Assembly (NCBI GenBank): GCA_020853135.1 | Contig: JADYZO010000114.1 | Location: forward strand, 1-56,015 | From: Gammaproteobacteria bacterium | GTDB taxonomy: Bacteria > Pseudomonadota > Gammaproteobacteria > Steroidobacterales > GCA-2729495 | Direction: 5' to 3' | DNA: 56,015 nt | In this document: piece after piece, positions 11,321 to 20,030 of the stretch | Layout of the letters: every line of letters begins with the position of its first letter | Numbering within the stretch: position 1 is the first letter of the stretch | The notes under the pieces: generated by a model | What the model was told of the DNA's origin: nothing | Seen by the model: the letters and a program-made list of their open reading frames with translations, nothing else | Database searches by the model: none | Made by a program: the position numbers and the translations under genes

Positions 11321-13795
11321 ATGACCGGCAAGTTGCTGATGGATATCCCGTTGCTACTGCCGGAGTTGTTCGATGGAGATGACGCTTGCGTCGGGCGACT
11401 GATCGCAGAGCTGCGAGGTCGAGAAGGTATCCAAGATGTACATGTCCGGCGTAACGAAGTCGGTGAACTGCCTCAGCTGTGTATTCACTACGATCCCCAG
11501 GTCTTTCCGTTGGTACGCATTAGGGGGCTGGTCGTAGCAGCGGGGGCGCGGATTGCGCAACGGTTCGGACACTTGCTGTTGTCTGCCGATGGCATTGGCC
11601 ACGCTCGGCGCGCTCGTACCATCACCGAGCGGTTGCAGGCGGAGCCCGGAGTGCTGGAAGCCGAAGTCAGCGCCGCTGGCGTTGTTCGCATCGAGTTTGA
11701 TCGCGGCGTGGTGGAAGAATCGGCACTTCGCAAGATCCTCAGTGGGATGGGCGTAACTTCGATAGTGACTGCCGCCGAAGATACGACTAGAAACGTGAAA
11801 GCCCCTACGCAAGCGGCGCCGAACCACAACGCGGAACAAAACGAACATGAGCACGGCGGGCTGTTCGGGGCCAAGTCCGAGCTGGTCTATTCGTTGGTCT
11901 GTGGAGGTTTGCTGGCTGGCGGATACTTGATCGACCTACTGACGGAGGCCCCGGATTGGTTGCCAGTCTCCTTGTACGTTCTCGCTTACTTCTTCGGCGG
12001 CTTCTACACGCTGCGTGAGGCAATCGATAATCTGCGCCTGCGCAAGTTCGAGATCGATACGCTCATGCTCGTCGCCGCGGCCGGTGCCGGCGCGATCGGC
12101 GCTTGGGCCGAAGGCGCGTTGTTGCTGTTCCTGTTCAGCCTGGGGCATGCGCTGGAGCACTATGCGATGGGTCGTGCCAGACGAGCGATCGAGGCGCTCG
12201 CCGAACTCGCGCCACGCACCGCCACCGTGCGTCGCGACGGACAAACCATCGATCTTCCGGTGGAGCAGCTTCTGGTTGGTGACGTCGTTATCGTGCGCCC
12301 GAATGAACGTCTGGCTGCGGATGGTTTTGTCATTCGAGGAACCTCCAGCATTAATCAAGCACCCGTCACCGGCGAGAGTATCCCGGTAGACAAGGTTCCC
12401 GTCGAAGACGTCGTAGCGGCTCGCGCTAAGCCAGGAACTATAGATTCGGTCTCCCGCGTATTCGCTGGCACGATCAACGGAGCCGGTGCGCTGGAGATCG
12501 AAGTGACACGACTGGCCAGCGAGACGGCGCTGGCGAAAGTTGTGAAGATGGTGAGCGAGGCCGAGGCACAGAAGTCCCCCACGCAGCGCTTCGCAGATCG
12601 GTTCGAGCGTATCTTCGTGCCAGTGGTTCTCGGGCTCGCCGCATTGCTGCTGTTCGCCTGGGTATTGGTCGATGAACCGTTCAGTGCGAGCTTCTATCGA
12701 GCAATGGCCGTATTGGTCGCCGCCAGCCCCTGTGCCTTGGCGATCGCAACTCCCAGCGCCGTCCTTTCGGCCGTGGCCCGCGCCGCGCGCGGCGGCGTAC
12801 TGGTGAAGGGTGGTGCACCGCTTGAGCACCTCGGCGCCCTCCGGGCCATCGCCTTTGATAAGACCGGGACGTTAACCGAGGGGCGCCCGCGCATTACGGA
12901 TGTCTTTTCTTCCCCAAGCGCCTCCAGGGAAGAGTTGCTTGCCGTTGCCGTCGCAGTGGAACGTCTGAGCGACCACCCGCTAGCGGTTGCCATTGCAAGC
13001 GACGGAACCGAACTGATCAAAGGCCAGCCTGTGCCGATTGCCACAGACGTTCGCAGCCTAACCGGCCGTGGCGTTACGGCCACGCTAGACGGGGAGACGG
13101 CATGGATCGGCAAGGCCGAGATGTTCGGAGTAGATGGTATTGCGCCGCTAGAGGCCGCTACTTCCAGTGCCATTGCCCAGATGCGCGACGGGGGGCGTAC
13201 AACCATGGCCGTTCGCCTCGGCCGTCGCGATCTCGGCGCGATCGGGTTAATGGACACACCCCGCGAAGCAGCCCGCGACGCGATAGACCGACTCCGCAGG
13301 CTCGGCATTCAGCGCATGATTATGCTGTCAGGTGATCACCAGAAAGTCGCCGACGCGATCGCGCGACGCGTTGGACTTAGTGAGGCATGGGGCGACCTGA
13401 TGCCAGAGGACAAGGTCGCTGCCGTTGGCAGGCTGCGCGACGAGGCAAAAGTCGCGATGGTGGGTGATGGCGTGAATGACGCCCCGGCAATGGCCCACGC
13501 CACCGTTGGTATTGCGATGGGTGCGGCCGGTTCGGATGTCGCACTCGAAACTGCTGACATCGCGTTGATGGCGGATGATTTGCGACACCTGCCGTTTGCA
13601 GTTGGGCTGAGCCGGTCCGCCCGGCGCGTGATCCTGCAAAACATGATCATCAGCCTAGGCGTTGTTGCGCTCTTGGTGCCGGCGACGATCCTCGGCTTGG
13701 GCATTGGTCCAGCGATAGCAGCGCACGAGGGATCGACGCTGGTCGTGGTCATCAACGCACTCCGGCTACTCGCTTACCGCGATGGCTCGAATTGA
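11321..13795 (+). CDS. Heavy-metal P1B-type ATPase, SPC (P1B-4) type
   Basis: This 824-residue cation-exporting ATPase has the membrane metal motif SPC (Ser469-Pro470-Cys471), the phosphorylation motif DKTGT at Asp513, and GDGVNDAPAMA in the hinge. HEGST begins at His802 in the last helices. SPC with HEGS/GT is the P1B-4 signature (Co/Zn/Cd exporters), unlike the CPC of ZntA. The N-terminus has about 160 residues resembling two HMA folds without a CxxC metal site, then a His-rich linker HNAEQNEHEHGG. The start at 11321 has GAGGG seven bases upstream; a TTG at 11303 is possible. It complements the czcCBA pump by moving metal from cytosol to periplasm. Confidence 0.9.
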   Translation: MTGKLLMDIPLLLPELFDGDDACVGRLIAELRGREGIQDVHVRRNEVGELPQLCIHYDPQVFPLVRIRGLVVAAGARIAQRFGHLLLSADGIGHARRARTITERLQAEPGVLEAEVSAAGVVRIEFDRGVVEESALRKILSGMGVTSIVTAAEDTTRNVKAPTQAAPNHNAEQNEHEHGGLFGAKSELVYSLVCGGLLAGGYLIDLLTEAPDWLPVSLYVLAYFFGGFYTLREAIDNLRLRKFEIDTLMLVAAAGAGAIGAWAEGALLLFLFSLGHALEHYAMGRARRAIEALAELAPRTATVRRDGQTIDLPVEQLLVGDVVIVRPNERLAADGFVIRGTSSINQAPVTGESIPVDKVPVEDVVAARAKPGTIDSVSRVFAGTINGAGALEIEVTRLASETALAKVVKMVSEAEAQKSPTQRFADRFERIFVPVVLGLAALLLFAWVLVDEPFSASFYRAMAVLVAASPCALAIATPSAVLSAVARAARGGVLVKGGAPLEHLGALRAIAFDKTGTLTEGRPRITDVFSSPSASREELLAVAVAVERLSDHPLAVAIASDGTELIKGQPVPIATDVRSLTGRGVTATLDGETAWIGKAEMFGVDGIAPLEAATSSAIAQMRDGGRTTMAVRLGRRDLGAIGLMDTPREAARDAIDRLRRLGIQRMIMLSGDHQKVADAIARRVGLSEAWGDLMPEDKVAAVGRLRDEAKVAMVGDGVNDAPAMAHATVGIAMGAAGSDVALETADIALMADDLRHLPFAVGLSRSARRVILQNMIISLGVVALLVPATILGLGIGPAIAAHEGSTLVVVINALRLLAYRDGSN

Positions 13796-13876
13796 GCGTC
13801 GGGGTTCCCGTGCTCCCGATACTAAGACTCCAGGCATACGTTGGGTTCTTGATGGAGAGGGCTGAAGGATACGCAG

Positions 13877-14431
13877 ATGAGAGGTCGGCGGCGCAAGCGA
13901 GGAACACGGCGCGGAAGCAAGGCATCCACCGATTCACACGTGATGTCCAGACGCGAGCGCCGCAGGGCCAATCGGACCCTGGTTGTGTTTGGCTCACTAG
14001 CCGCGCTGGCGCTGGGTGCCATGCTTTGGCACCTTGTCGACGAGGTCAGCACGGATCTCGTCGTGTACATCCCTGGCGACGGGAGCGCAACGGCGACGAA
14101 TTGGGTCAATACACTGCGCGCGGCCGAGTTTCACGTCCATGTGATCAAAGACAGAGATCCCATTCGAAGGCGCGAAGGGTTGCATATTCCGAGGGCGCTT
14201 GCCGCCGAAGTCAGCAGCGTCACAGCGAATCCCAGTCGCTACGTGTTGATAGGGTATGTGCCTCCCGATGCGATCCGAAAGATGCTCCGTGAGAAACCTC
14301 CATTCCACGGACTTGCCGTACCCGACACTTCGCAGTCGAAAGTCGCTGCGTCCGAGGCCTCCACGTCGGGAGTCGAGGTATGGGGATATTGGAGCGACGG
14401 GTACAAGGAGCCGTATCTAACTACAAAGTAG
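13877..14431 (+). CDS. Membrane-anchored DUF411-like protein without cysteines
   Basis: A 184-residue protein has a basic N-terminus, one transmembrane helix (about 34-52) and a C-terminal domain that aligns with DUF411 in order: LVVYIPGDGSATATNWVNTLRAAEFHVHV, then RYVLIGYVPPDAIRKMLREKPP and HGLAVPD. DUF411 proteins normally carry a CGCC-type motif and a later SCHTA cysteine, thought to bind copper or other metal. Here these positions read PGDGSATA and SSVTAN, and the whole protein has no cysteine. AAGGA lies eight bases before the chosen ATG; Met23 (13943) is an alternative. It ends the metal cargo, 81 bases after the ATPase. Function is unknown. Confidence 0.65.
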   Translation: MRGRRRKRGTRRGSKASTDSHVMSRRERRRANRTLVVFGSLAALALGAMLWHLVDEVSTDLVVYIPGDGSATATNWVNTLRAAEFHVHVIKDRDPIRRREGLHIPRALAAEVSSVTANPSRYVLIGYVPPDAIRKMLREKPPFHGLAVPDTSQSKVAASEASTSGVEVWGYWSDGYKEPYLTTK

Positions 14432-14500
14432 GGATCCACTTGGTGATGTTCGGCCGCTTACCGAGCGCTCTACGACGTGTCGCGATCGGAGAGGAATAAT

Positions 14501-15442
14501 ATGGAACTTCGACATCTCCGCTGCTTCGTTGCCGTTGCTGAAGAACTGCACTTCGCACGTGCAGCGGAGCGGCTTCACATGGAGCAGTCTCCGTTGTCGA
14601 GGGCGATCAAGGAACTAGAGGAAGACTTGGGAGCGCAGCTTTTCGTGCGTACCACGCGTAGCACCCGCCTTACTCGCGCGGGCAGACGCTTTCTTGAGCA
14701 CGTTCCGCGCGTCTTCACTGCCCTACAACAAGCCCGTGATGGCGTACAGGCCGCGGCCAACGGCTTTCACGGGCAGTTGCGTATCGCCTTGTCAGATGGC
14801 ATTACGCCTCCGCGCTTCACCGCGTTACTGGCTCAGTGCCGTCAGGAAGAACCTGAAGTCGAAATCCGACTATTCGAGGTGCCCCTTTCAAAGCAGATAA
14901 GAGGGTTACAAGACGACCTCTACGACGTGGGGTTCGCGCAGTCCGCGGACGTCGGTGACGGACTACTGGCCGAGCCGGCGTGGAGCGATCCATTGGTAGT
15001 CGCTGTGCCAGCAAAGCATCCGCTACTGACGTATAAGCGAGTTCCGTTGAGTGAAGTGCTGCGCTATCCACTTGTCATGTGCGATCCACAAGCATGCGAG
15101 GGTTACGGACGGCAGATCGATCGCATCTTGCGATCAGTGGATATGGAGCCACTGATCGCGGAGGAAGTGGCATCATTAGACCTGATGATGACGTTGGTGG
15201 CAGCAGGATACGCTTTGGCGCTGGTCGGGGCATCGCAGGTCGCCAACTGCCGGAGTCCTGACGTAATCGGTAGGCCACTGGCAGGTCGCCCGCCAATGCT
15301 AATTACTTATCTGCTGCGCCGGGGTGTTGATCCGTCCGAGGCATTGAGCCGCTTCATAGATCGGGTTAGCCCAATAAGCGCGGAGACCTTACCGAGTTCG
15401 GCCTTGCATGTCTCCGATACGACGCAGGAGAGTAGCCCATGA
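14501..15442 (+). CDS. LysR-family transcriptional regulator of the ICE
   Basis: This 313-residue LysR-type regulator has its N-terminal helix-turn-helix at residues 1-62 (MELRHLRCFVAVAEELHFARAA) and an effector-binding domain from about 90 to 290. The start at 14501 is chosen because the family begins with ELRHLR and GAGAGGA lies just upstream; an in-frame start at 14477 adds eight non-family residues. It is translationally coupled to the eexN-like lipoprotein by ATGA. The LysR-EexN-TraG order is standard in Tn4371-type ICEs, so it may regulate transfer genes. The inducer is unknown. Confidence 0.88.
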   Translation: MELRHLRCFVAVAEELHFARAAERLHMEQSPLSRAIKELEEDLGAQLFVRTTRSTRLTRAGRRFLEHVPRVFTALQQARDGVQAAANGFHGQLRIALSDGITPPRFTALLAQCRQEEPEVEIRLFEVPLSKQIRGLQDDLYDVGFAQSADVGDGLLAEPAWSDPLVVAVPAKHPLLTYKRVPLSEVLRYPLVMCDPQACEGYGRQIDRILRSVDMEPLIAEEVASLDLMMTLVAAGYALALVGASQVANCRSPDVIGRPLAGRPPMLITYLLRRGVDPSEALSRFIDRVSPISAETLPSSALHVSDTTQESSP

Positions 15443-15687
15443 GAATTGCTCCAGTTCTGCCGGTCGTCCTTCTGCTAACGGCTTGCGGCAAGTCGCCAAC
15501 TACCGATACGGTGGAAGCCCTTGTCGCCAATCCTGATCGCCTTGCCGAGTTGCGCGAGCAGTGCAGAACGGACCACGCCAAAACGGGCGATGCGCTGTGC
15601 AACGCGGTCGCAGAAGCAACGAGGGAGCGCTTTATGGGTGACGGCAACGTGCCCTATACGCCGTCGGAGGAGCGGCCCAAGTTCTAA
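15439..15687 (+). CDS. EexN-family entry exclusion lipoprotein
   Basis: This 82-residue lipoprotein has a short signal with lipobox LLTAC (Cys16). The C-terminal part (EQCRTDHAKTGDALCNAVAEA, then RERFMGDG) matches the EexN family from conjugative elements, which makes a cell carrying the element a poor recipient for another copy. The two internal cysteines may form a disulfide in the periplasm. The usual trbK exclusion gene between trbJ and trbL is absent here, so this protein probably takes that role. It overlaps the LysR gene by four bases. Confidence 0.82.
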   Translation: MRIAPVLPVVLLLTACGKSPTTDTVEALVANPDRLAELREQCRTDHAKTGDALCNAVAEATRERFMGDGNVPYTPSEERPKF

Positions 15688-15905
15688 TATCAGGGTGCAC
15701 TAACTCCCCATCCGCGACGGTTTTCTACGCCGTCACGCGCGGTCGCTAGCGGCGCTTCGCTCGTCCTTGAGACAGTACGAAATCTTGCCTTTTCATTCGG
15801 GATTGTTCCGATAACGGTCTTTGACCGGCACTGATCCGGCACCGAATCTGACGCCCGCGGCGCTTGTTCCGCCGCGCGATGCGCAGGGGAGATTCGGAGG
15901 CCGGG

Positions 15906-17900
15906 ATGCAGGCAACAGGCGTGCTGTTCGGTCAGGTGCTGACGGTGTTCGGCATCGTGATCGCCGGAGTGTGGAGCGCCACACAATGGACCGCAGCCGC
16001 CTTGGGATACCAGGTACGCCTGGGTTCGCCGTGGTTCGATCTGTTTGGCACGCCGATCTATCACCCTTGGCGGTTGTTCGAGTGGTGGTTCTTCTTCGAC
16101 GCCTATGCACCCCGCGTCTTTGCCAAAGGCGGTGCGATCGCGGGTTCCAGCGGTCTGGTGGCGGTGTTCGTCGCCATCGGCATGTCGGTGTGGCGCTCCC
16201 GGCAATCGCGCCTAGTCACGACCTACGGTTCGGCACGCTGGGCTGATGCGGCGGAGATTCGCAAGGCCGGACTCACCCGGCCGGCCGGCGTCTTCCTCGG
16301 CCTGTTCGAGCGCCAGTATCTACGACATGAGGGGCCGGAACACGTCCTGACCTTCGCACCCACGCGCTCGGGCAAGGGCGTCGGTCTGGTAGTGCCGACG
16401 CTGCTGTCGTGGCCGGCTTCGGCGGTCATCCACGACATTAAGGGCGAGAACTGGCATCTGACTGCCGGCTGGCGCTCGCGGTTCTCCCATTGCTTGTTGT
16501 TCAACCCGACCGATCCACGATCGGCCGCCTACAACCCGCTGCTCGAAGTGCGACGCGGCGCGCATGAAGTGCGCGACGTACAGAACATCGCTGACATCCT
16601 GGTCGATCCAGAAGGTGCGTTGGAGCGACGCAATCACTGGGAGAAGACTTCGCACGCGCTGCTGGTCGGCGCGATCCTGCACGTGCTCTACGCCGGCGAG
16701 GACAAGACGCTGCGGGGCGTCGCCAACTTCCTGTCCGATCCGGCATGCCCGTTCGAGGTGACTCTGCATCGGATGATGACGACGAAGCATCTCGGTGACG
16801 CGCCACATCCTGTCGTCGCATCGGCCGCGCGCGAAGTGCTCAACAAGAGCGACAACGAGCGCTCGGGCGTGCTGTCCACCGCGATGAGTTTCCTCGGCCT
16901 GTACCGCGATCCCACGGTGGCCGAAGTGACATCGCGCTGCGACTGGCGCATCGCGGATCTCATTTCGGCACGGAATCCGGTGTCGCTGTACTTGGTCGTG
17001 CCGCCGTCCGACATCAGCCGGACGAAGCCGCTGATTCGCCTGATCCTCAATCAGGTCGGGCGGCGCCTCACCGAGTCGCTGGACGGCAGCGATGGTATGG
17101 AGCGCAAGCACAAGCTGCTGTTGATGCTCGACGAGTTTCCCGCGCTCGGTCGGCTCGACTTCTTTGAATCCGCACTGGCCTTCATGGCGGGCTACGGCTT
17201 GCGCGCCTTCCTGATTTCGCAGTCTCTGAACCAGATCGACAAAGCCTACGGCCAGAACCATTCGATCCTCGACAACTGCCATGTGCGCGTGACCTTTGCC
17301 ACCAATGACGAGCGCACGGCCAAGCGCATCTCGGAGACGCTAGGCACTGCAACCGAGCTACGCGCCCAACGCAACTACGCGGGCCATCGGCTCGCACCCT
17401 GGCTCGGGCACCTGATGGTGTCGCGGCAGGAGACGGCGCGGCCCCTACTCACGCCAGGCGAAGTGATGCAGCTCCCGCCCGACGATGCGGTCGTGATGGT
17501 CTCAGGCCACCCACCGATTCGCGCGAAGAAGCTGCGCTATTACATCGACTCCAATTTCATGCGCCGCGTATTGCCGCCGCCTGCACTGACGCACGGACAC
17601 TACGCCGATGCGCCGGCCCCGCGGCCTGATGATTGGAGCGCAATGGCGATTCCGGCTGTTCCTTCCGCACCTGCGGCTGCCGGAGGCCTCGACGACGCCG
17701 GCGAGGGTGGTCCGCGCCGGCAGCCGGAATTGTCTGAGGCCGTTGCCTACAGCACCGCACCCGAGCATCCGGCCAGCGACTTGGCGTTGCTCGACGACGA
17801 CGACGATCTGCCGCTTCCACTTCCGTCGCAGCTCGATCCGCGCCTGCAACGCGCGGCGCGGCTGGCCGCCCTCGATCCAGATGACGGAATTCCGCTATGA
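15906..17900 (+). CDS. traG: TraG/VirD4 type IV coupling protein
   Basis: This 664-residue ATPase brings the relaxase-DNA complex to the mating channel. Two transmembrane helices lie near the N-terminus (about 5-30 and 68-95). Walker A is APTRSGKGVGLVV near residue 150 and Walker B is LLLMLDEFPALG near residue 405. The C-terminal 70 residues are acidic and Pro/Ala-rich. The start at 15906 has GGAGG at 15896-15900. The 218 bases upstream hold only weak inverted repeats (GACGG/CCGTC, 15716-15734) and probably the promoter of the traG-trb operon. It overlaps the next gene by ATGA. Confidence 0.92.
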   Translation: MQATGVLFGQVLTVFGIVIAGVWSATQWTAAALGYQVRLGSPWFDLFGTPIYHPWRLFEWWFFFDAYAPRVFAKGGAIAGSSGLVAVFVAIGMSVWRSRQSRLVTTYGSARWADAAEIRKAGLTRPAGVFLGLFERQYLRHEGPEHVLTFAPTRSGKGVGLVVPTLLSWPASAVIHDIKGENWHLTAGWRSRFSHCLLFNPTDPRSAAYNPLLEVRRGAHEVRDVQNIADILVDPEGALERRNHWEKTSHALLVGAILHVLYAGEDKTLRGVANFLSDPACPFEVTLHRMMTTKHLGDAPHPVVASAAREVLNKSDNERSGVLSTAMSFLGLYRDPTVAEVTSRCDWRIADLISARNPVSLYLVVPPSDISRTKPLIRLILNQVGRRLTESLDGSDGMERKHKLLLMLDEFPALGRLDFFESALAFMAGYGLRAFLISQSLNQIDKAYGQNHSILDNCHVRVTFATNDERTAKRISETLGTATELRAQRNYAGHRLAPWLGHLMVSRQETARPLLTPGEVMQLPPDDAVVMVSGHPPIRAKKLRYYIDSNFMRRVLPPPALTHGHYADAPAPRPDDWSAMAIPAVPSAPAAAGGLDDAGEGGPRRQPELSEAVAYSTAPEHPASDLALLDDDDDLPLPLPSQLDPRLQRAARLAALDPDDGIPL

Positions 17901-18385
17901 GCCAGCTTCATTCCCGCCACCGTCTGAACCTGTTCATCGAGCGCGACCACGCGAGGCGCCTGGACGAACTATCCGCAAAGAAGGGTGTCTCCAAGTCCTC
18001 CATCGTCGCCGCAGCGCTCGCATCGTGGCTCTCGCCCGATGCAGGCGACCAGCGCGAAGCCGCGATGGCTAAGCGGCTGGATAAGCTGTCGCGCCAGTTC
18101 GAGAAACTGGAGCGTGATCAAAACATCCTGATTGAGACGCTGTCGCTGTTCGTGCGCTATTACCTGACGGTCAGCACGCCACTGCCCGAGGCCCATCAGG
18201 AGGCCGCGAAAGCTCAAGGCAAAGCACGCTTCGAGCAGTTCATTGAACAACTTGGGCGCCATCTAATGCGCGGACGCAGCTTGGTGCGCGAGGTCTACGA
18301 GGAGATCCAGCCCGACTCGCAACGGTTGGACGACGCGGCCGCACTGGCAGAAGCGCGCGAACTTGAGCAGGAGCCTGCGCCGTGA
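17897..18385 (+). CDS. CopG-type ribbon-helix-helix protein of the trb operon
   Basis: A 162-residue protein has a ribbon-helix-helix N-terminus (HRLNLFIERDHARRLDELSAK, then KGVSKSSIVAAAL), followed by a long helical, partly coiled-coil region to about residue 125. A CopG-like gene between traG and trbB is a regular feature of Tn4371-family ICEs. It may be an autoregulator of the transfer operon or an accessory protein that helps TraG; neither is shown here. ATGA and GTGA overlaps on both sides indicate coupled translation. Confidence 0.8.
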   Translation: MSQLHSRHRLNLFIERDHARRLDELSAKKGVSKSSIVAAALASWLSPDAGDQREAAMAKRLDKLSRQFEKLERDQNILIETLSLFVRYYLTVSTPLPEAHQEAAKAQGKARFEQFIEQLGRHLMRGRSLVREVYEEIQPDSQRLDDAAALAEARELEQEPAP

Positions 18386-19398
18386 CCGCCGTGCTGCAAC
18401 AGCCGTCGTTCTCGCTCACTTCAATTGACCGACGCATCCGCATGCTGCGCACGGCGATGGGGCCACTAATTGCCGCTGCGCTCGACGACCCGGACGTGGT
18501 GGAGGTGATGCTGAACCCGGACGGCGCGCTGTGGATCGATCGTCTTTCCACGGGGCGCGCACCCACCGGCATGTCGCTGTCCGCCGCGGACGGCGAACGC
18601 ATCATCCGCCTGGTTGCGGCACACGTCGGGACAGAAGTGCATCGCGGCCGGCCGCTGTTGACCGCCGAACTACCCGAGACCGGCGAGCGCTTCGAGGGCG
18701 TTCTGCCGCCGGCGGTGCCGGCCCCAGCCTTCGCCCTGCGCAAACGCGCCGTGGGCGTGATCGGCATGGCGGACTATGTGCGCGACGGCATCCTCAGCGC
18801 CGAACAGGCGACGTTCCTGCAGCACGCCGTGCGCGGGCGTCAGAACATCCTGATTGCCGGTGGCACGAGCACCGGAAAGACCACGCTCGCCAATGCACTG
18901 TTAGCCGAGATCGCGGCGACGAACGATCGCGTGCTGGTGCTCGAAGACACCGTAGAGCTCCAATGCGCGGCGCGCGACCACGTACCTTTGCGCACGCGCG
19001 CGGGCGTGGTGTCGATGACGGAGCTGGTGCGCGCCACGATGCGCCTGCGCCCGGACCGCGTGATCGTCGGCGAGGTGCGCGGTGGCGAGGCATTGGACCT
19101 CATCAAAGTATGGGGCACCGGCCATCCCGGCGGGATTGCCACGCTGCACGCCAGCTCCGCCCACGGCGCGCTGCTGCGTCTGGAACAACTGATCCTCGAG
19201 GTCGCCATGACACCGCCGCGCGCGCTGATCGCCGAAGCGGTGAACGTCATTGTCTTCATCGCCGGGCGCGGCCGCGCCCGCCAGGTCCAGACGGTCGCCC
19301 GAGTCACCGGCTTCGACGGCCGTGGCTATCAGCTCGACGACGCGCTCGCGTTACCACACACGCCGTTTCCTTCAACAACCGATGGAGAGCAGTCATGA
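18382..19398 (+). CDS. trbB: TrbB, VirB11-type secretion ATPase
   Basis: This 338-residue hexameric ATPase acts at the inner face of the mating-pair apparatus. Walker A is IAGGTSTGKTTLANAL (Lys166), the Asp box is VLVLEDTVELQ, and the His box/Walker B region is RVIVGEVRGGEALDLI followed by GHPGGIATLHASSA. Length matches RP4 TrbB and related proteins. It uses a GTG start overlapping the copG-type gene and overlaps trbC by ATGA. It would energise pilus assembly and substrate transfer with TrbE. Confidence 0.92.
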   Translation: MTAVLQQPSFSLTSIDRRIRMLRTAMGPLIAAALDDPDVVEVMLNPDGALWIDRLSTGRAPTGMSLSAADGERIIRLVAAHVGTEVHRGRPLLTAELPETGERFEGVLPPAVPAPAFALRKRAVGVIGMADYVRDGILSAEQATFLQHAVRGRQNILIAGGTSTGKTTLANALLAEIAATNDRVLVLEDTVELQCAARDHVPLRTRAGVVSMTELVRATMRLRPDRVIVGEVRGGEALDLIKVWGTGHPGGIATLHASSAHGALLRLEQLILEVAMTPPRALIAEAVNVIVFIAGRGRARQVQTVARVTGFDGRGYQLDDALALPHTPFPSTTDGEQS

Positions 19399-19754
19399 GA
19401 AAAACCGACGTTGCGACTTCCCGCATTTCCGTAAATCCGCCTCTGCGTTCAGCGCTGCATGTCTTCGCTCTCGCCGCGGTGATGCTTTGTATCGCCTCGA
19501 CGGCGCAGGCGGCTGGCTCCAGCATGCCCTGGGAAAGCCCGTTGCAATCGATCCTCGACTCCATTCAGGGGCCGGTGGCGCGCATTGTCGCGGTCATCAT
19601 CATCATTGCTACAGGTCTGGCACTGGCGTTCGGTGATACCTCGGGCGGCTTTCGCAAGCTGGTGCAGATCGTTTTCGGGTTATCCATCGCCTTTGCCGCA
19701 TCTTCGTTCTTCCTGTCCTTCTTCTCCTTTTCCGGTGGGGCGGTCGTCGCATGA
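19395..19754 (+). CDS. trbC: TrbC, conjugative pilin (VirB2 type)
   Basis: This 119-residue pilin precursor has a long signal sequence ending near ASTAQAAGSS (about residue 38). Two hydrophobic helices follow, at about 60-78 (RIVAVIIIIATGLALAFG) and about 88-112, as in VirB2/TrbC. In the RP4 system TrbC is trimmed and cyclised by TraF; the TraF encoded at 1071 would be the enzyme. The FSGGAVVA end is not obviously the RP4 cyclisation signal. It overlaps trbD by ATGA. Confidence 0.88.
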   Translation: MRKTDVATSRISVNPPLRSALHVFALAAVMLCIASTAQAAGSSMPWESPLQSILDSIQGPVARIVAVIIIIATGLALAFGDTSGGFRKLVQIVFGLSIAFAASSFFLSFFSFSGGAVVA

Positions 19755-20020
19755 GCGAGTCCGCAGACATTGCCGGCTTCGAGGTGCCGCTGCACCGCTC
19801 GCTGACCGATCCCATCCTGCTCGGCGGTGCGCCGCGCACCGTGGCGATCGCCAACGGCACGCTGGCGGCCGCGGTGGGTCTTGGCCTGCAACTGTGGATT
19901 CCCGGCTTGGTCCTGTGGATCGTCGGCCATTCGCTCGCGGTGTGGGGCGCGCGCACTGATCCGCAGTTCATGCCGGTGTATGCGCGCCACCTCAAGCACA
20001 AGTCGCTGCTGGACGTGTGA
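19751..20020 (+). CDS. trbD: TrbD, VirB3-type inner membrane protein
   Basis: This 89-residue protein has one or two close hydrophobic segments (about 33-65) and the family opening FEVPLHRSLTDPILLGGAPR. VirB3/TrbD proteins sit in the inner membrane beside the VirB4/TrbE ATPase, whose gene follows after ten bases. Size and order fit the family. Confidence 0.88.
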   Translation: MSESADIAGFEVPLHRSLTDPILLGGAPRTVAIANGTLAAAVGLGLQLWIPGLVLWIVGHSLAVWGARTDPQFMPVYARHLKHKSLLDV

Positions 20021-20030
20021 GAACGCCACC

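Noticed and set aside
15711-15740. GACGG/CCGTC inverted repeat before traG considered as a terminator
   Set aside because: The stem is only five bases and no T-run follows; left as a note under traG.
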